Assembly (NCBI RefSeq): GCF_009755225.1
Contig: NZ_WQKZ01000001.1
Span: forward strand, 496,001-560,000
DNA: 64,000 bases
DNA from: Hymenobacter ginkgonis
GTDB taxonomy: Bacteria; Bacteroidota; Bacteroidia; Cytophagales; Hymenobacteraceae
Direction: 5' to 3'
Within the stretch, counting starts at the first letter, position 1. Each line of letters begins with the position of its first letter. Made by a program: the position numbers and the translations under genes. Positions 1 through 7,419 of this stretch are shown here, in pieces. The notes below the pieces were generated by a model. That model was not told where the DNA came from, ran no database searches, and saw only the letters and a program-made list of their open reading frames with translations.

Positions 1-67
1 GCTGCACGCGCTCATAAAAGCTATCGACCAGCGTTTTAACGTCGGCCTCAGTGCTGATGTCGGACAT
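1..67 (-). CDS. Group III truncated haemoglobin, N-terminal fragment (runs off the window)
   Basis: The minus strand from an ATG at 67-65 stays open to the window edge and encodes 22 residues. After a short polar leader it reads DVKTLVDSFYERVQ, the typical first helix of group III truncated haemoglobins (helix A with the V-D-x-F-Y pattern). Family members are small haem proteins linked to oxygen or nitric-oxide chemistry. The haem-binding histidine lies outside the window, so the assignment rests on this one helix. It is divergently arranged with the next gene. Confidence 0.6.
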   Translation of the reverse strand, partial: MSDISTEADVKTLVDSFYERVQ

Positions 68-98
68 GGGGGGTAGGGAGCGAAGGAAAACGAAACCG

Positions 99-737
99 AT
101 GCAAGGTAGCTTTGGGCTTGCGATGAATGACCCCGAAATCCGCGCCCGCCTCTACCCCCTGCTCGCGGGCGGCGTGTACGTGGACGAGCTACCCACCGGC
201 ACCACCCGCGCCGATGTGGTGCACATCACGCCCGCCTTTATGCACGGCTACGAGGTGAAGGGCGACGGTGATACCTTGCAGCGCGTGCCCAACCAACTGC
301 GGTGCTACGCCGAAGTATATGACTTCGTGACGTTTGTAGTTACCGAAAAGCACCTGGCCAAGCTGCTGCCGCTGCTGCCCGAGTGGGTAGGCGTGCTGGT
401 GGCCGAGGCGGCGCAGCCCGCCCTGCGCCCGCACCGCGCAGCCAGCTACAACGCCACCGTGCAGCGCCCGCCCCTGGCCCGTATGCTGCTGCTAGAGGAA
501 GTAAAGCAGTTTTTGCTGGCGCGGGGCCTGGCCGGAGCCAGCACCCTGCGCAGCCGCGAGGTGGCGCAGTACTTGCGCACCTCGCACACCATTCCACTCT
601 CTAGCCTGGCGCAATACGTGCGCGAGCGCCTCATTGCCCGCCTGCCCGAGCGCCTGCTGCTGCGCGAAGAGCGCAAAGCCGAGCGCGAGCGCGCAGCCCG
701 GGTGAGGCAGCGCCGCCAAGCGCATCGGCGGGGGTAG
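99..737 (+). CDS. sce7726-family protein (nuclease-like fold)
   Basis: The protein contains the sce7726-family core: an N-terminal D-P-E-I-R helix, an acidic turn, then GYEVKGDGDTLQRVPNQ, followed by a predicted strand ending TFVVTEKH. The family resembles PD-(D/E)XK nucleases, with the E-V-K as the likely catalytic lysine strand, but its role is not established. The C-terminal third is arginine-rich and helical. The frame is open from a GTG at 51, but that would overlap the divergent globin start, so I favour ATG at 99; ATG at 123 (MNDPEIRARL) fits the family N-terminus equally well. The stop codon TAG lies inside a GGGGGTAGGG motif. Confidence 0.7.
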   Translation: MQGSFGLAMNDPEIRARLYPLLAGGVYVDELPTGTTRADVVHITPAFMHGYEVKGDGDTLQRVPNQLRCYAEVYDFVTFVVTEKHLAKLLPLLPEWVGVLVAEAAQPALRPHRAASYNATVQRPPLARMLLLEEVKQFLLARGLAGASTLRSREVAQYLRTSHTIPLSSLAQYVRERLIARLPERLLLREERKAERERAARVRQRRQAHRRG

Positions 738-799
738 GGCCAGCCTAAGTGCGGGCTTAGCGGTGTACCTTTCCTATCTTAATTCTCTTTATTTTATTC

Positions 800-2563
800 A
801 TGCAAGACCATATTGACCGGCCACTCAATACTTTGTCGAAGCTGCCTAAAGCGCCCTCGGGCATTGAGGGGCTTGATGAAGTAACCGAGGGCGGCTTACC
901 TCTGGGCCGGCCTACGCTGGTGTGCGGCAGCGCGGGCTGCGGCAAAACCCTATTGGCCGTTGAGTTTTTGGTGCGCGGCATCCGCGACTTTGGCGAGCCA
1001 GGCGTGCTGATGACGTTTGAAGAAACTGCCGACGAGCTGGCCGCCAACGTCACGTCGTTGGGCTTCGACCTGAAGGCCTTGCAGGCTAGCAAGCAGCTGC
1101 GCGTCGACCACGTGCACGTCGACCGCTCGGAAATTGAAGAAACCGGCGAGTACGACCTCGACGGCCTGTTTATTCGCCTGGGCTACGCCATCGACTCCAT
1201 CGGGGCCAAGCGCGTAGTGCTCGACACCATTGAGGCGCTGTTTTCGGGCTTTCCCAACGAAAGCGTGCTGCGCTCCGAAATCCGCCGGTTGTTTCGCTGG
1301 CTCAAGGATAAGGGCGTGACGACCATTATCACGGCCGAGCGCGGCGAGGGCACGCTTACCCGCCAGGGCTTGGAAGAATACGTGTCGGACTGCGTGATTT
1401 TGCTCGATAACCGCGTTATCGACCAGATTACGACCCGGCGGCTGCGCATTGTGAAGTACCGCGGCAGCACCCACGGCACCAACGAATACCCCTACATCAT
1501 CAGCGAAGATGGCATTTCGGTGCTGCCCGTGACGTCGTTGCGCCTCGAACACCAGGTGTCGAACGAGGTAGTGTCGTCGGGCGTGCCCGGCCTCGATACC
1601 ATGTTCACGCGCGGCGGCTGGTACCGGGGTACGAGCACCCTCATTACCGGCACGGCGGGCACGGCCAAAACCACCCTGGCCGCCTCGTTTGCCCTGGCGG
1701 CCTGCCAGCGCGGCGAGCGCTGCCTGTACTTCGCCTTCGAAGAGTCGCCGGCCCAGCTTATTCGCAACATGCACTCGGTGAACATCAACTTGCAGCCCTG
1801 CCTCGACCAAGGGCTGCTGCGCATCGAGGCCTCGCGGCCTACCCTCAACGGCCTCGAGCGCCACCTCGTGACGGTGCACAAGGCTATTGCCCAGTTTAAG
1901 CCGCAAGCCGTTGTCATCGACCCCATTAGTAACCTCATTTCGGTGGGCACCCTCAGTGAGGTGCGCAGCATGCTCACGCGGCTCATCGATTTTTTGAAAG
2001 TAAACGGCATCACGGCCTTGTTTACGGCCCTGATTAGCGCCCGCGACGGGCGCATGGAAATGACCGAAGAAGGCGTGTCGTCGTTGGTTGATACCTGGAT
2101 TTCGGTACGCGACCTCGAAGGCGTAGGCGAACGCAACCGCGGCCTGAGCATCCTCAAGGCCCGCGGCATGTCGCACTCCAACCAGGTGCGCGAGTTCTTG
2201 GTAACCGACGCGGGCATCGAGTTGCTCGACGTAGTTATCGGGCCGGCAGGTATCGTGACGGGCGCCAGCCGCCTCACCCAGCGCGCCCAGGAGCAGGCCC
2301 GGCTGGTGGCCCAGCAGTACGAGCTCGAGCGCAAAGACCGCGAGCTGGAGCGCAAGCGCCGGGTGCTCGACGCCACTATTGCCAACCTGCGCACCGAGTT
2401 TGAGTCGGTGGAGGAGGAGCTGCGCCGCGTCAACGACGAGGAGCACGCCCGCCAGCAAGCCATCAACCAAGGGCACAGCGCCATTGCCAGCGGCAGCCAG
2501 GCCCGGCTGCCTACCCCCCCCGCTGGGCCCAACGCCCCAGCTCAGCCCCTCGTACAAGACTAG
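800..2563 (+). CDS. kaiC: KaiC-like circadian-clock ATPase/kinase
   Basis: This is a double RecA-domain protein of the KaiC family, 587 residues against about 519 in cyanobacteria. Domain CI has Walker A GSAGCGKT at 43-50 and paired catalytic glutamates (FEE, 74-75). Domain CII has GTAGTAKT at 284-291 and FEE at 313-315. The CII autophosphorylation pair (S431/T432 in Synechococcus) aligns by eye with S427-S428. An extra C-terminal tail of about 100 residues (roughly 490-560) is a charged coiled coil, in place of the cyanobacterial KaiA-binding end. The gene is first in an operon with two kaiB genes and a histidine kinase; its stop codon abuts the next start. A weak -7-like TACCTTTC lies at 766-773. 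No kaiA is present. Whether it keeps time or acts as a stress or redox sensor cannot be told from sequence. Confidence 0.95.
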   Translation: MQDHIDRPLNTLSKLPKAPSGIEGLDEVTEGGLPLGRPTLVCGSAGCGKTLLAVEFLVRGIRDFGEPGVLMTFEETADELAANVTSLGFDLKALQASKQLRVDHVHVDRSEIEETGEYDLDGLFIRLGYAIDSIGAKRVVLDTIEALFSGFPNESVLRSEIRRLFRWLKDKGVTTIITAERGEGTLTRQGLEEYVSDCVILLDNRVIDQITTRRLRIVKYRGSTHGTNEYPYIISEDGISVLPVTSLRLEHQVSNEVVSSGVPGLDTMFTRGGWYRGTSTLITGTAGTAKTTLAASFALAACQRGERCLYFAFEESPAQLIRNMHSVNINLQPCLDQGLLRIEASRPTLNGLERHLVTVHKAIAQFKPQAVVIDPISNLISVGTLSEVRSMLTRLIDFLKVNGITALFTALISARDGRMEMTEEGVSSLVDTWISVRDLEGVGERNRGLSILKARGMSHSNQVREFLVTDAGIELLDVVIGPAGIVTGASRLTQRAQEQARLVAQQYELERKDRELERKRRVLDATIANLRTEFESVEEELRRVNDEEHARQQAINQGHSAIASGSQARLPTPPAGPNAPAQPLVQD

Positions 2564-2565
2564 TG

Positions 2566-2898
2566 ATGATAGAACCGAAGGAAGCTTTTGCGGATATGCC
2601 CCCGTCCCTCGACGACAACCGCTGGGAGCTGCGCCTGTATGTAGCGGGCCAAACGCCCAAGTCGGCGGCTGCCCTGGCCAACCTCAAGCGCTACTGCGAG
2701 CAGTACCTGCAAGGGCGCTACAGCTTGGAAGTAATTGATTTGTTGGAGCATCCGCAGTTAGCCGAGGGCGACCAGATACTGGCCATCCCAACGCTGGTGC
2801 GCAAAGTGCCCGAGCCCATTCGCAAGATTATCGGCGACCTCTCCAACGAGGAGCGGGTGCTGGTGGGCCTGGATATTCGCCCGCGGGCTTCTGCCTAG
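2566..2898 (+). CDS. kaiB: KaiB family protein (first copy)
   Basis: A 110-residue protein with the thioredoxin-like KaiB fold. It has the opening strand [13 protein letters not shown], a helix with C-E-Q-Y-L, the strand [15 protein letters not shown], and the invariant [11 protein letters not shown] loop followed by IIGDLSNEE. KaiB binds the CI ring of KaiC in clock systems by switching fold. I take ATG at 2566; a GTG at 2563 overlaps the last base of the kaiC stop, so translational coupling is likely either way. It is followed within about 10 bases by a second kaiB. Confidence 0.93.
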   Translation: MIEPKEAFADMPPSLDDNRWELRLYVAGQTPKSAAALANLKRYCEQYLQGRYSLEVIDLLEHPQLAEGDQILAIPTLVRKVPEPIRKIIGDLSNEERVLVGLDIRPRASA

Positions 2899-2907
2899 CC
2901 CGTGCCC

Positions 2908-3228
2908 ATGCTACCCCCCGCCGCCCCGGCCTCGCCGCTACTTGTTGAAGCTGATTATATTTTTCAGCTATTTATTACGGGTGCTACCCCCAACTCGACG
3001 CGGGCGGTGCGCAACATCAAAGAAATTTGTGAGTTGTACTTGCCCGGCCGCTACGAGCTGCTAATTATTGATATTTACCAGCAGCCCGAGTTAGCCCGGC
3101 GCGAACAGATTGTGGCGGCCCCTACGCTGCTGCGCCAGCGGCCCCTACCCCGGCGCCAGCTCGTGGGCGACCTCTCGGACCGCGCCAAGGTGCTGGCCGT
3201 GCTGGGCTTATCGCTGCCGCCCTTCTAG
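2908..3228 (+). CDS. kaiB: KaiB family protein (second, diverged copy)
   Basis: A second KaiB of about 106 residues. It carries FQLFITGATPNST, the strand YELLIIDIYQQPELA, and the loop APTLLRQRP followed by LVGDLSD. It is clearly homologous to the gene just upstream but differs at many positions, so it is not a recent duplicate. ATG at 2908 is preferred over an in-frame GTG at 2902. The two copies may compete for KaiC, or one may serve the downstream kinase, which is inference. It is the third gene of the kai operon. Confidence 0.93.
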   Translation: MLPPAAPASPLLVEADYIFQLFITGATPNSTRAVRNIKEICELYLPGRYELLIIDIYQQPELARREQIVAAPTLLRQRPLPRRQLVGDLSDRAKVLAVLGLSLPPF

Positions 3229-3251
3229 AAGCTCCGGCTCCTATTCACCGC

Positions 3252-4970
3252 ATGAACGACCACGCTACGCTGCTCGCCGCTACCCTAGCTCGTGAAAACG
3301 ATGAGCTACGCGAGCAGTTGCGCGAAGCCGAAGAGCTAATTACGGCCGTGCGCACCGGCGCCATTGATGCGCTAGCGATTCAGGGCGCCGATGGGCCGCG
3401 CATTTTTACCCTCGAAGGCGCCGACCACGTTTACCGCACCCTCATTGAGCAGATGAATGAGGGCGCCTTGTTGCTTAGCCCCGACGGCACGGTGCTGTAC
3501 TGCAACGCGGCCCTGGCCGGGCTGCTGGGTTGCCCCCTGGCCGAGCTGATGGGCCATCGCCTCGATGGCTTCGTGCCCCCCGCCTTCCGCGAGTACTGGG
3601 CTGGGCTGCTGGTGCGGGGCTGGGCCGGCAAAGCGCGGGGCGAATTGCCGCTGGTAAGCCGCGGCGGCGAACTGCTCCCCTCGGCGGTGTCGATGAACGT
3701 GCAGGTATTTGACGGGGCGCGGGCGCTGGCCGTGCTGGTCACCGATTTGTCGGCGCAGCAAGAAATTGCTGGCATCCGGGCGGTCGTAACTGAGCAGAAC
3801 AGGCTAATTGCGGCCAAAAATGAGGAGCTGGTGCACCAGCAGGCTGCCCGCCAGGTAGTAGAGCAGGCCGCTGCCGAAGCCCAACGCCTGCTGGAGGGCA
3901 TTCCGCAGATAGCCTGGACGGCCACGCCCGCCGGCCTCAACTCCTACCTCAACCGCCGCTGGTATGACTTTGCGGGGGAGAATGCGCGGCGCTCCGACTT
4001 GCAGATAACCAGCCGCATCCACGCCGACGACCACGCGGCCGCCATGGCCATGTGGCAGCACAGCCTGGATACTGGCGCGGTGCTGGAAGTAGAATGCCGC
4101 CTTGAAAACGCCGCTGGCGAGTACCGCTGGATGCTGGGCCGCGCCTACCCCTCCTTCAACGAGCAGGGCCAGCTTATTCAGTGGATTGGCACGTTCACCG
4201 ACATCCACGAGCACAAGCTGGCGCTGGGCCGCATTGCCGAAGCCCAGCGCCAGCTGCGCGACAACAACGCGGAGCTGACGCGCGTCAACGCTGACCTCGA
4301 CAATTTTGTGTACACGGCCTCGCACGACCTCAAGCAACCCGTCAATAACATTGAGGGCTTGCTGCATGCGCTGCTCGACGAGCTGCCCACCGAGCGCGCT
4401 GCGCCGGTAGCTAACATCCTGCGGCTGATGGGCGACTCGGTGGAGCGCTTTAAGCGCACCATCGAACAGCTGACCGATGTGGCGAAGCTCCAACGCGGCT
4501 CCGAAAACTCCGCCTTGGTGAGCCTGCCCGCCGTGGTGCACGATGTGTGCCTCGACCTAGAGCCGCTTATGCAAGCGGCGTCGGCCCAGCTGGAGCTGGA
4601 TATGGACAGCTGCCCGCCGGTGCCCTTCCTGGAAAAAAACCTGCGCTCGGTGGTGTATAACCTGCTCAGCAATGCCATTAAATACCGCTCGCCCGAGCGG
4701 CCGCTGCGCGTGCAGCTGCGCGCCCATTGCCGCCCCGATGGCTACGTACAGCTTACGGTGCAAGACAATGGCTTGGGCTTGGATGCCGCTGGCCTGCAAA
4801 AGCTATTTGGCCTGTTTCAGCGCCTGCATAGCCACGTCGAAGGCACCGGTATTGGCTTGTATATGGTGAAGAAAATGGTGGAAAACGCGGGGGGGCGCAT
4901 TGAGGTGCAGAGCGAACTGGGCGTGGGCTCGACCTTTGTGGTGTACTTGCCGCAGCAGCCAGCCCCGTAG
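3252..4970 (+). CDS. PAS-domain sensor histidine kinase of the kai operon
   Basis: A soluble 572-residue kinase with no membrane segment. The order is an N-terminal coiled coil (about 10-40), a first PAS domain (about 62-165), a linker helix, a second PAS domain with PAC-like end (about 215-322), a HisKA domain with phosphoacceptor His358 in TASHDLKQP, and a HATPase with N box LLSNAIKY, G1 DNGLGLD and G2 GTGIGLYMVKK. There is no receiver domain and no response regulator next to it. Its position 24 bases after kaiB suggests it is the output or input kinase of the Kai module. Unlike cyanobacterial SasA it has no KaiB-like sensor domain of its own. Confidence 0.92.
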   Translation: MNDHATLLAATLARENDELREQLREAEELITAVRTGAIDALAIQGADGPRIFTLEGADHVYRTLIEQMNEGALLLSPDGTVLYCNAALAGLLGCPLAELMGHRLDGFVPPAFREYWAGLLVRGWAGKARGELPLVSRGGELLPSAVSMNVQVFDGARALAVLVTDLSAQQEIAGIRAVVTEQNRLIAAKNEELVHQQAARQVVEQAAAEAQRLLEGIPQIAWTATPAGLNSYLNRRWYDFAGENARRSDLQITSRIHADDHAAAMAMWQHSLDTGAVLEVECRLENAAGEYRWMLGRAYPSFNEQGQLIQWIGTFTDIHEHKLALGRIAEAQRQLRDNNAELTRVNADLDNFVYTASHDLKQPVNNIEGLLHALLDELPTERAAPVANILRLMGDSVERFKRTIEQLTDVAKLQRGSENSALVSLPAVVHDVCLDLEPLMQAASAQLELDMDSCPPVPFLEKNLRSVVYNLLSNAIKYRSPERPLRVQLRAHCRPDGYVQLTVQDNGLGLDAAGLQKLFGLFQRLHSHVEGTGIGLYMVKKMVENAGGRIEVQSELGVGSTFVVYLPQQPAP

Positions 4971-5037
4971 AACCACCGGCGCCGCCCAAGGTGTTTAGCT
5001 TATAGCTTAACGCCACCTGCCGCGGCGGCTCAGTTGC

Positions 5038-5069
5038 CCTACCCCCCGCCCCGGCGGGCAGGGGTAGGC
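5038..5069. terminator. Hairpin from an inverted pair of the CTACCCC/GGGGTAG motif
   Basis: CCTACCCC and AGGGGTAGG flank a GC-rich centre between the kinase gene and dinB, giving an imperfect stem. There is no T-run, so intrinsic termination is uncertain. It resembles the stronger motif-pair hairpins near 13.1 and 47.5 kb. Confidence 0.4.
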
Positions 5070-5098
5070 AGTTGGCCTGGCTTCGATTTACGAAAGAG

Positions 5099-6178
5099 TT
5101 GACTTCGCCCGAAATCCGCAAAATCATTCACCTCGACATGGATGCGTTTTACGCCTCCGTGGAGCAGCGCGACGACCCGGCGCTGCGCGGCCGGCCGCTG
5201 GCCGTGGGCGGCACTCGCGAGCGCGGCGTGGTGATGGCCGCCAGCTACGAGGCGCGCCAGTACGGGGTGCGCTCTGCCATGCCCGCCAGCACGGCGCGGC
5301 GGCTGTGCCCCGAGCTGCTGTTTGTGCCGCCGCGCTTCGAGGTGTACAAGGAAGTGTCGGGGCAAATCCGCGAAATATTTGCCGAGTACACGCCCCTTAT
5401 CGAGCCCGTAGCCCTCGACGAAGCCTACCTCGACGTGACGCACAACCTCCAGCACGAGCCGCTGGCCAGCAAAATTGCCCAGGCCATTCGGGCCCAAATC
5501 CTGGCTCGCACCCAGCTCACGGCTTCGGCGGGCGTGTCGTACAATAAGTTTCTGGCCAAGCTGGCCTCCGATTTTCGCAAGCCCAACGGCCAATACGTGA
5601 TTCCGCCGGGGCGCGGGCTGGCGTTTGTGGAGGCGCTGGCGGTGGGGCAGTTTCACGGCATTGGGCCGGTAACGGCGGCGCGCCTCAACCAGCTGGGCAT
5701 CTTCACCGGTGCCGATTTGCGCCAGCAGCCCGAGGCGCTGCTAACGCAGCATTTTGGCAAAGCTGGCCGCTACTACTACGCCATTGCCCGTGCCGAAGAC
5801 CACCGCCCCGTGCAGGCCGACCGCCTGCGCAAGTCGGTGGGCGCCGAAACCACTTTTGCCCAAGACCTCCACGAACTGCCCGACTTGCTGGCCGCCCTGT
5901 TGCCGGTGGTGGCCAAGGTGTGGGCCTATTGTGCCCGCACCGGCGAGTCGGGCCGTACCGTCACGCTTAAAGTAAAATACGCTGACTTTCAGCAGATAAC
6001 CCGGAGCCGTACGCTGCCGGCGCCCGTGCCCAACCAGCGCGAGCTGGAGCGCCACGGCCACGAGCTGCTGGCGGCCCTGCTACCCCTGCCCAAGGGCGTG
6101 CGCCTGGTGGGCATCTCGCTCGCTAACTTGGGGGTAGGGGAGGCGCCGAACCCCAGCGGGCAGCTGACGCTTTTTTGA
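5099..6178 (+). CDS. dinB: DNA polymerase IV (Y-family translesion polymerase)
   Basis: A Y-family polymerase of about 359 residues. The palm metal-binding residues are visible: D13 and D15 in HLDMDAFYASVEQ, and D107-E108 in VALDEAYLDVT. A helix-hairpin-helix GIGPVTAARLNQLGI and a little-finger domain follow, and the end QLTLF resembles a beta-clamp-binding tail. No ATG precedes the first motif. I choose TTG at 5099, just after a GAAAGAG stretch and close to the usual DinB N-terminus; a TTG at 5072 would add nine residues. It copies damaged DNA with low fidelity. No LexA-like box was recognised upstream. Confidence 0.95.
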   Translation: MTSPEIRKIIHLDMDAFYASVEQRDDPALRGRPLAVGGTRERGVVMAASYEARQYGVRSAMPASTARRLCPELLFVPPRFEVYKEVSGQIREIFAEYTPLIEPVALDEAYLDVTHNLQHEPLASKIAQAIRAQILARTQLTASAGVSYNKFLAKLASDFRKPNGQYVIPPGRGLAFVEALAVGQFHGIGPVTAARLNQLGIFTGADLRQQPEALLTQHFGKAGRYYYAIARAEDHRPVQADRLRKSVGAETTFAQDLHELPDLLAALLPVVAKVWAYCARTGESGRTVTLKVKYADFQQITRSRTLPAPVPNQRELERHGHELLAALLPLPKGVRLVGISLANLGVGEAPNPSGQLTLF

Positions 6179-6334
6179 GAGGGTAGGGCTACGGAAGCAG
6201 AAAGCGCCAAGTTGCCGAATTAAGTATTGTGCTCAGCGTCAAAGACTTATTGGCTAGGCAATGGCCAGGCCCAGCGTTTGCTGCGGTAGCCTGCTGTTCT
6301 TTTACGCGAATACGTACCCATTCACCACTACCCA

Positions 6335-6721
6335 ATGTCTGCCATTCAGGAAATAGAACAACTGGAGCGCCAGCGCTTCGACGCGCAAGTAGCCAAAGAC
6401 TTGCCCACGCTCGAACGCATTTTTGCCGACGACCTCATTTACACCCACTCCAATGGCCACCAAGACGGCAAAGCCAGCTACCTCGCCTCCATTGCCAGCG
6501 GCCAGAGCCGCTACGACAAAGTAGACATCGAGGCCCTAACCGTGCGCCCTTATAACGACGACCACACGGCCATCGTCAACGCTCTCATCCAGATTGACCT
6601 TGGCCCCGGCGCCGATGGCCAGCCCTCCTTTACCCGCATCAAATACGTAGTAGTCTACATCAAAACCGCCGAAAAAGGCTGGCAACTCGTGCTTTGGCAC
6701 GCCCAAAAGCAAGCTGCATAG
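6335..6721 (+). CDS. NTF2-like / SnoaL-type protein
   Basis: A 128-residue single-domain protein with the NTF2-like cone fold pattern: an N-terminal helix EIEQLERQRFDAQVAKD, then LERIFADDLIYTHSNGH, and alternating strands ending in WQLVLWHAQKQ. This matches the DUF4440/nuclear transport factor 2 group, whose members are small enzymes or ligand-binding proteins of varied function. No catalytic residue can be assigned with confidence. It is monocistronic and ends at a strong hairpin shared with the convergent cupin gene. ATG at 6335 is used. Confidence 0.8.
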   Translation: MSAIQEIEQLERQRFDAQVAKDLPTLERIFADDLIYTHSNGHQDGKASYLASIASGQSRYDKVDIEALTVRPYNDDHTAIVNALIQIDLGPGADGQPSFTRIKYVVVYIKTAEKGWQLVLWHAQKQAA

Positions 6722-6744
6722 CCCAAAACGGTTCAAGACTAGAA

Positions 6745-6796
6745 TATACCCCAGCTCGGGGGGCGCGTCTAGCGCTGGCGCACGAGCTGGGGTATA
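6745..6796. terminator. Bidirectional terminator-like hairpin
   Basis: A perfect 14-base inverted repeat (TATACCCCAGCTCG at 6745-6758 and its complement at 6783-6796) encloses a 24-base loop, exactly between two convergent genes. No long T-run follows, but the position and stem strength suggest termination on both strands. Confidence 0.65.
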
Positions 6797-6801
6797 CTTA
6801 T

Positions 6802-7377
6802 CTACTTCCAGCTAGTTAGTAGGCCGCCAGCTTTCCCGAGGAGTGGGTCGGTGCTGGGAAGTGGAAGCGCGGCGATGTTTTTGTCGGTTTGGGGGCGCTC
6901 GCCGGGCAGGCCGCGGTTCACGTCCCAGGCGCGGCCGTCGGGGTAGGCGCCCACTATGCCTAAACCCTGGCTACCCAGGTTTTTGTGCCCTACCCCCGCC
7001 GGAATCACGAGGATGTCGCCGGCCTGCACGGCTACCTGTTGGCCCGCCTCGCCGCCCACGTGCAGCAGGGCCGAACCCGCGTACACGCCCAGCACTTCGT
7101 GCGAGGTACTGTGGTAGTGGTGAAATGGATACACGCCGTTGCGCCAGGAGTTAGTCCAGTTATGCTGGGCAAATTTGCTTTCTAGCCACGCGGCGCCCGC
7201 CGCATCGCGGGCCACAAACGCCTGCCGGTACAGCAGCAGGGGGTAGGGGCTGTTAGGGATTTGCCCGTCGTCCTTGAAAAGAAATTTTTCGGGTTGCATA
7301 AGGTGCGCGCTACGGAGGCCGGCGGCCAAGCCAAGAGGTGCCAGGCCCAATAAGGGCAGGAAGGTTCGCCGTTTCAT
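6802..7377 (-). CDS. Secreted cupin-domain protein (YjlB-like)
   Basis: A 191-residue protein with an N-terminal signal (MKRRTFLPLLGLAPLGLAAG; the twin-arginine-like start is weak). It then has a single cupin barrel: FHHYHSTSHEVLGVYAG forms the first cupin motif with clustered histidines, and GDILVIPAGVGHK the second. This matches the YjlB cupin family, where histidines bind a metal. The reaction is unknown. The gene is convergent with the NTF2-like gene and 42 bases downstream of the CocE-type hydrolase gene, so the two may be co-transcribed. Confidence 0.85.
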   Translation of the reverse strand: MKRRTFLPLLGLAPLGLAAGLRSAHLMQPEKFLFKDDGQIPNSPYPLLLYRQAFVARDAAGAAWLESKFAQHNWTNSWRNGVYPFHHYHSTSHEVLGVYAGSALLHVGGEAGQQVAVQAGDILVIPAGVGHKNLGSQGLGIVGAYPDGRAWDVNRGLPGERPQTDKNIAALPLPSTDPLLGKAGGLLTSWK

Positions 7378-7419
7378 AGAGGGATTTGTACGGCAATAAG
7401 GCGTGCGGCAGCTACGCGG

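Noticed and set aside
950..2557. 535-residue open frame antisense to kaiC
   Set aside because: It mirrors a GC-rich coding frame, lacks any family motif, and the sense strand has complete KaiC motifs. Similar long antisense frames occur opposite mmsA, the aminotransferase and the 45.3-47.5 kb gene.
6229..6555. 108-residue frame overlapping the NTF2-like gene
   Set aside because: It overlaps a conserved gene in another frame and has low-complexity composition, with no recognisable domain.
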